A DNA stretch of 7,739 nt. It comes from Oscillospiraceae bacterium. Lineage in GTDB: Bacteria > Bacillota > Clostridia > Oscillospirales > Ruminococcaceae. Below the pieces are notes generated by a model. It searched no databases, was not told the origin of the DNA, and was given only the letters and a program-made list of their open reading frames with translations. Both the position numbers and the translations under genes were made by a program. The stretch lies in the NCBI GenBank assembly GCA_900762805.1, contig CAAFHY010000152.1:1-7739 (forward strand), written 5' to 3'. Shown piece after piece: positions 5,274 through 7,739 of the stretch (the first letter of the stretch is position 1; each line of letters begins with the position of its first letter).

Positions 5274-7109
5274 TCATCCCTTATACCGCAGCGTGCGCAT
5301 GGCGTTGAGAATGGCCAGCACAGCCACGCCCACATCGGCAAACACTGCCAGCTGCATCGAAGCGAGGCCAACGGCGGTCAGCACCAGCACAGCCAGCTTG
5401 ACCACTAAGGCAAAAGCGATATTCTGCCGCACGATGGCGGTGGTGCGGCGGGCGATCTTCATGCCGGTCACCAGCTTATAGGGATCGTCGTCCATCAGCA
5501 CGACATCGGCCGCCTCGATAGCGGCGTCGGAGCCCAGCGCACCCATAGCGACGCCGACATCGGCGCGCATCAGCGCCGGAGCGTCATTGATGCCGTCGCC
5601 CACAAAGACAAGCGTGCCGGTCTTGTCAGTGAGATGCTTCTCCAGCCACTTCATCTTGTCCTGCGGCAGCAGCGCAGCGTGAACGTCGCGGATGCCAAGC
5701 TCGGCCGCTACGGCGTCGGCCGCGGGCTGGCTGTCGCCCGTCAGCATGACGGTCTTTTCAACACCCAGCTTATGCAGACCCTCGATGGCCTCTTTGGCGC
5801 GGGGCTTGACGCGGTCGGCAATGGTGATACAGCCGGCATAGCGGCCATCGACCGCGATATAGACTGCCGTGCCGGCAGTGCGGCCTTCGGGCAGCTGTGC
5901 GCCGCAGTCATCCATCAGCGCAGCATTGCCGGCCGCCACCTGACGGCCCTCGACCGCTGCCATGACGCCGCGTCCCGATATCTCCTGTACGCCGGAGGCC
6001 GCCGCCGGCTGGTCGCCGTAGGCCGTTACGATCGAGCGGGCTATGGGATGGGTCGAAAACTGCTCGGCGGCAGCCGCCAGCCGCAGCAGCTCATCCTCCC
6101 CCATGCCGGCCGCTTCAACATGGCTGACGCTGAAGCTGCCCTCGGTGAGGGTGCCGGTCTTGTCGCACAGCACTGTGCCAACCTTCGCAAAGGCCTCCAG
6201 ATAGTTGCCGCCCTTGAACAGGATACCGTTGGTGGAAGCGCCGCCGATGCCGCCGAAGATGCTCAGCGGCACGGAAATGACCAGCGCGCAGGGGCAGGAA
6301 ACGACCAGGAAGGTCAGCGCGCGGCGGATCCATTCGGACCAATTGCCATGCAGCAGAAGGGGCGGGATGACGCCCAGCGCCACGGCGCTGAACACGACAG
6401 CCGGCGTGTAATAGCGGGCAAATTTCGTGATGAAGTTTTCCGACTTTGCCTTGTTCTCGCCGGCATTCTCAACCAGCTCAAGGATGCGGGCAACGGTGGA
6501 ATCGGAAAATTCCTTTGTCGTTTGGATGGTAAGAAGGCCGCTCATGTTGACGCAGCCGCTGATGACCTCGTCGCCCGCCGCCACATCGCGCGGGGCCGAT
6601 TCGCCGGTCAGCGCCGAGGTGTCAAGCGATGAGCTTCCCTCCAGCACAACGCCGTCGATGGGCACTCTCTCGCCCGGACGGACGTAAATCGTCGTGCCGA
6701 CGGCCACATCGTCGGGATCGGTCTCGGTCAGCTCTCCGTCCACCATGATATTGGCAAAATCAGGGCGGATATCCATCAGGCCGGCGATCGACTGGCGCGA
6801 GCGGCCGACAGCGTAGGACTGGAACAGCTCGCCGATCTGATAAAACAGCATGACCTCCAGCGCTTCCTCATATTTGGCAATGCCAAAGGCGCCGAGAGTG
6901 GCGACCACCATCAGAAAGTTTTCATCAAACACCTGACCGTGCGCAATGTTGCGGACAGCGCGAAGCAGGATGTCGTAGCCCACGATGAGGTAGGCGGCGG
7001 CGATCCAAAGCAGCATGGCGGTGCCCTCAAGCGGCAGCACAAAGGACAGCCCGAACATCACCGCGCAGATCAGGATGCGGACCAGCGTCCGCTTCTGAGT
7101 CTTTGTCAT
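5274..7109 (-). CDS. P1B-type Zn2+/Cd2+/Pb2+-exporting ATPase without N-terminal metal-binding domain
   Basis: This 611-residue heavy-metal P-type ATPase exports Zn2+, Cd2+ or Pb2+ from the cytoplasm. It has about eight membrane segments (first pair near 9-50). Key motifs are TGES (168-171), the CPC ion motif SCPCAL (271-276) in the sixth segment, DKTGT with Asp316, the P1B hallmark His354-Pro355, TGD (457-459) and GDGINDAP (504-511). Lys571 in the seventh and Asp592 (DVG) in the eighth segment match the Zn/Cd/Pb (P1B-2, ZntA/CadA) signature rather than the copper type. The first membrane helix begins about ten residues from the start, so the cytoplasmic HMA domain found in ZntA/CadA is absent. 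That domain is encoded as a separate protein 24 nt upstream. The ATG at 7109 has TAGGAG (7116-7121) 6 bases upstream. Oddly, a second DKTGT occurs at 495-499, near the hinge motif. Symbols zntA and cadA would both be defensible, so none is given. Confidence 0.95.
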   Translation of the reverse strand: MTKTQKRTLVRILICAVMFGLSFVLPLEGTAMLLWIAAAYLIVGYDILLRAVRNIAHGQVFDENFLMVVATLGAFGIAKYEEALEVMLFYQIGELFQSYAVGRSRQSIAGLMDIRPDFANIMVDGELTETDPDDVAVGTTIYVRPGERVPIDGVVLEGSSSLDTSALTGESAPRDVAAGDEVISGCVNMSGLLTIQTTKEFSDSTVARILELVENAGENKAKSENFITKFARYYTPAVVFSAVALGVIPPLLLHGNWSEWIRRALTFLVVSCPCALVISVPLSIFGGIGGASTNGILFKGGNYLEAFAKVGTVLCDKTGTLTEGSFSVSHVEAAGMGEDELLRLAAAAEQFSTHPIARSIVTAYGDQPAAASGVQEISGRGVMAAVEGRQVAAGNAALMDDCGAQLPEGRTAGTAVYIAVDGRYAGCITIADRVKPRAKEAIEGLHKLGVEKTVMLTGDSQPAADAVAAELGIRDVHAALLPQDKMKWLEKHLTDKTGTLVFVGDGINDAPALMRADVGVAMGALGSDAAIEAADVVLMDDDPYKLVTGMKIARRTTAIVRQNIAFALVVKLAVLVLTAVGLASMQLAVFADVGVAVLAILNAMRTLRYKG

Positions 7110-7133
7110 AAACGGCTCCTAAACCATCAGATT

Positions 7134-7352
7134 TTACAGAACGATCTCGCAGTCCGGCTCGACGCGGCGGCAGGTCTTGACGACCTCCTTCATGATCTCG
7201 TCAAAGCGGTCTTCGTCGGCCTCAACGGTCAGCTTCTGCATCATGAAGCTGACTTCGGCTTTCTGGACGCCGTCGATCTTATTGATGGCCTCCTCCATTT
7301 TGGCAGCGCAGTTGGCGCAGTCGAGATCCTTGAGCTGATAACGCTTTTTCAT
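7134..7352 (-). CDS. Small free-standing heavy-metal-associated (HMA) domain protein
   Basis: This 72-residue protein is a single ferredoxin-like HMA domain, with the whole length matching one beta-alpha-beta-beta-alpha-beta unit. The metal motif is Asp11-Cys12-Ala-Asn-Cys15, followed by a helix (AAKMEEAINKI) and GVQKAEVSF, the usual order in this family. The Asp just before the CxxC is the arrangement seen in the Zn-binding domain of ZntA, rather than the typical copper-chaperone MxCxxC. Two further cysteines (61 and 68) lie near the C-terminus. There is no signal peptide. It sits between the repressor (26-nt gap) and the pump (24-nt gap), and the pump lacks this domain, so it most likely acts as a detached metal-binding domain or metallochaperone for it. 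The start at 7352 is supported by AGAGAGGAAG (7360-7369) about 9 bases upstream. A longer frame opens further upstream but overlaps the repressor and lacks HMA similarity. Confidence 0.9.
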   Translation of the reverse strand: MKKRYQLKDLDCANCAAKMEEAINKIDGVQKAEVSFMMQKLTVEADEDRFDEIMKEVVKTCRRVEPDCEIVL

Positions 7353-7378
7353 GGTTGTTCTTCCTCTCTGAAAATAAA

Positions 7379-7739
7379 TTATTCGATAACGTGGTCGAGG
7401 CCCTGGCCGATGATGGTACGCACATGGTCGTCGGCCAAAGCGTAGAACACCGTTTTGCCGTCCCGCCGGGCCGAAACGAGACTGTTGGCCTTCAGGATGC
7501 GCAGCTGATGCGAGATGGCCGACTGCGTCATGCCGAGCAGCTGGGCGATATCGCACACGCACATCTCCGATTCAAACAGAACATACAGGATACGGATGCG
7601 GGTCGAATCGCCGAACACCTTGAAAAGCTCCGACAGATCGCACAGCAGGTCATCGTCCGGCATTTCAGCCTTGACCTTGTCGATAATGTCCTCATGCGCG
7701 TGCAGATAGTCGCAGCGCTCGATGTTATTCTTGTCGATC
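7379..7739 (-). CDS. ArsR/SmtB-family metal-responsive repressor (CadC/CzrA-like), 5'-partial
   Basis: This winged-helix repressor probably releases the operon promoter when Zn2+, Cd2+ or Pb2+ binds. The reading frame stays open to the window edge, so the start lies at or just beyond it; the last base visible could be the G of an ATG. The frame upstream of the internal Met at 7663 encodes IERCDYLHAHEDIIDKV, which resembles the N-terminal metal-ligand region of this group, so that Met is not the likely start. Seen in order are the LSELFKVFGDSTRIRIL helices, ESEMCVCDIAQLLG carrying the Cys-x-Cys of the alpha3N soft-metal site, the recognition helix TQSAISHQLRIL, the wing (RRDGKTVFYAL), and a C-terminal DxH-x10-H-x2-E pattern (ADDH...DHVIE) matching the alpha5 zinc site. 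It is the first visible gene of the operon, 26 nt before the HMA gene. Its own promoter and operator lie outside the window. Confidence 0.93.
   Translation of the reverse strand, partial: IDKNNIERCDYLHAHEDIIDKVKAEMPDDDLLCDLSELFKVFGDSTRIRILYVLFESEMCVCDIAQLLGMTQSAISHQLRILKANSLVSARRDGKTVFYALADDHVRTIIGQGLDHVIE

Noticed and set aside
5634..6632. Plus-strand open frame (332 codons) opposite the Zn/Cd ATPase
   Set aside because: It is antisense to a clear P1B ATPase, with no recognisable domain and a composition typical of a shadow frame.
7134..7562. Longer 142-codon form of the HMA protein
   Set aside because: The extra 70 residues overlap the ArsR gene in another frame and are Arg/Pro-rich with no HMA similarity. 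The ATG at 7352 has its own ribosome site and gives a full-length HMA domain.
7661..7663. Internal ATG as the start of the ArsR repressor
   Set aside because: The frame continues upstream with residues typical of this group's N-terminus (CDYLHAHEDIIDKV), so the gene is 5'-partial at the window edge.

Overview
The window looks like chromosomal DNA from a GC-rich member of the Firmicutes, most likely a Clostridia/Oscillospiraceae-type gut anaerobe. This rests on strong AGGAG-type ribosome binding sites, a near-consensus sigma-A promoter, compact hairpin-plus-U-tract terminators, a separate small metal-binding ORF in front of a Zn/Cd ATPase, and a yybP-ykoY-like leader RNA. The placement is inference; no rRNA or other marker gene is present. 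All recognised genes lie on the minus strand, so transcription runs from high to low coordinates. I see no mobile element, CRISPR array, tRNA or rRNA.

Unit 1 (about 7739 to 5181) is a heavy-metal efflux operon. In transcription order it holds an ArsR/SmtB repressor that runs off the window edge, a 72-residue free-standing heavy-metal-associated (HMA) domain protein, and a P1B-type Zn/Cd/Pb-exporting ATPase that lacks its own N-terminal HMA domain. A strong intrinsic terminator follows. The small HMA protein appears to be the detached metal-binding domain of the pump, and the repressor carries recognisable motifs for two different metal sites.

Unit 2 (about 5033 to 1) begins with a strong promoter (TTGACA, 17 bp, TAGAAT). 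A leader follows that resembles the manganese-sensing yybP-ykoY riboswitch, and directly after it comes a 16-bp terminator hairpin. The leader feeds an S9-family prolyl oligopeptidase/acylaminoacyl peptidase and, 18 nt later, a SERCA-like P2A Ca2+ (or Mn2+) ATPase. The unit closes with a 15-bp perfect terminator hairpin at the window edge.

The two units together form a divalent-metal homeostasis block. One unit appears controlled by a metal-binding repressor protein and the other by a metal-binding RNA, each driving a different class of P-type efflux ATPase. The least expected element is the cytosolic peptidase between the riboswitch-like leader and the cation pump. The only gene-free stretch over 300 bases is 4761-5273 (513 bases). 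It holds the promoter, leader and attenuator of unit 2 and the terminator of unit 1; only about 5041-5180 appears empty.
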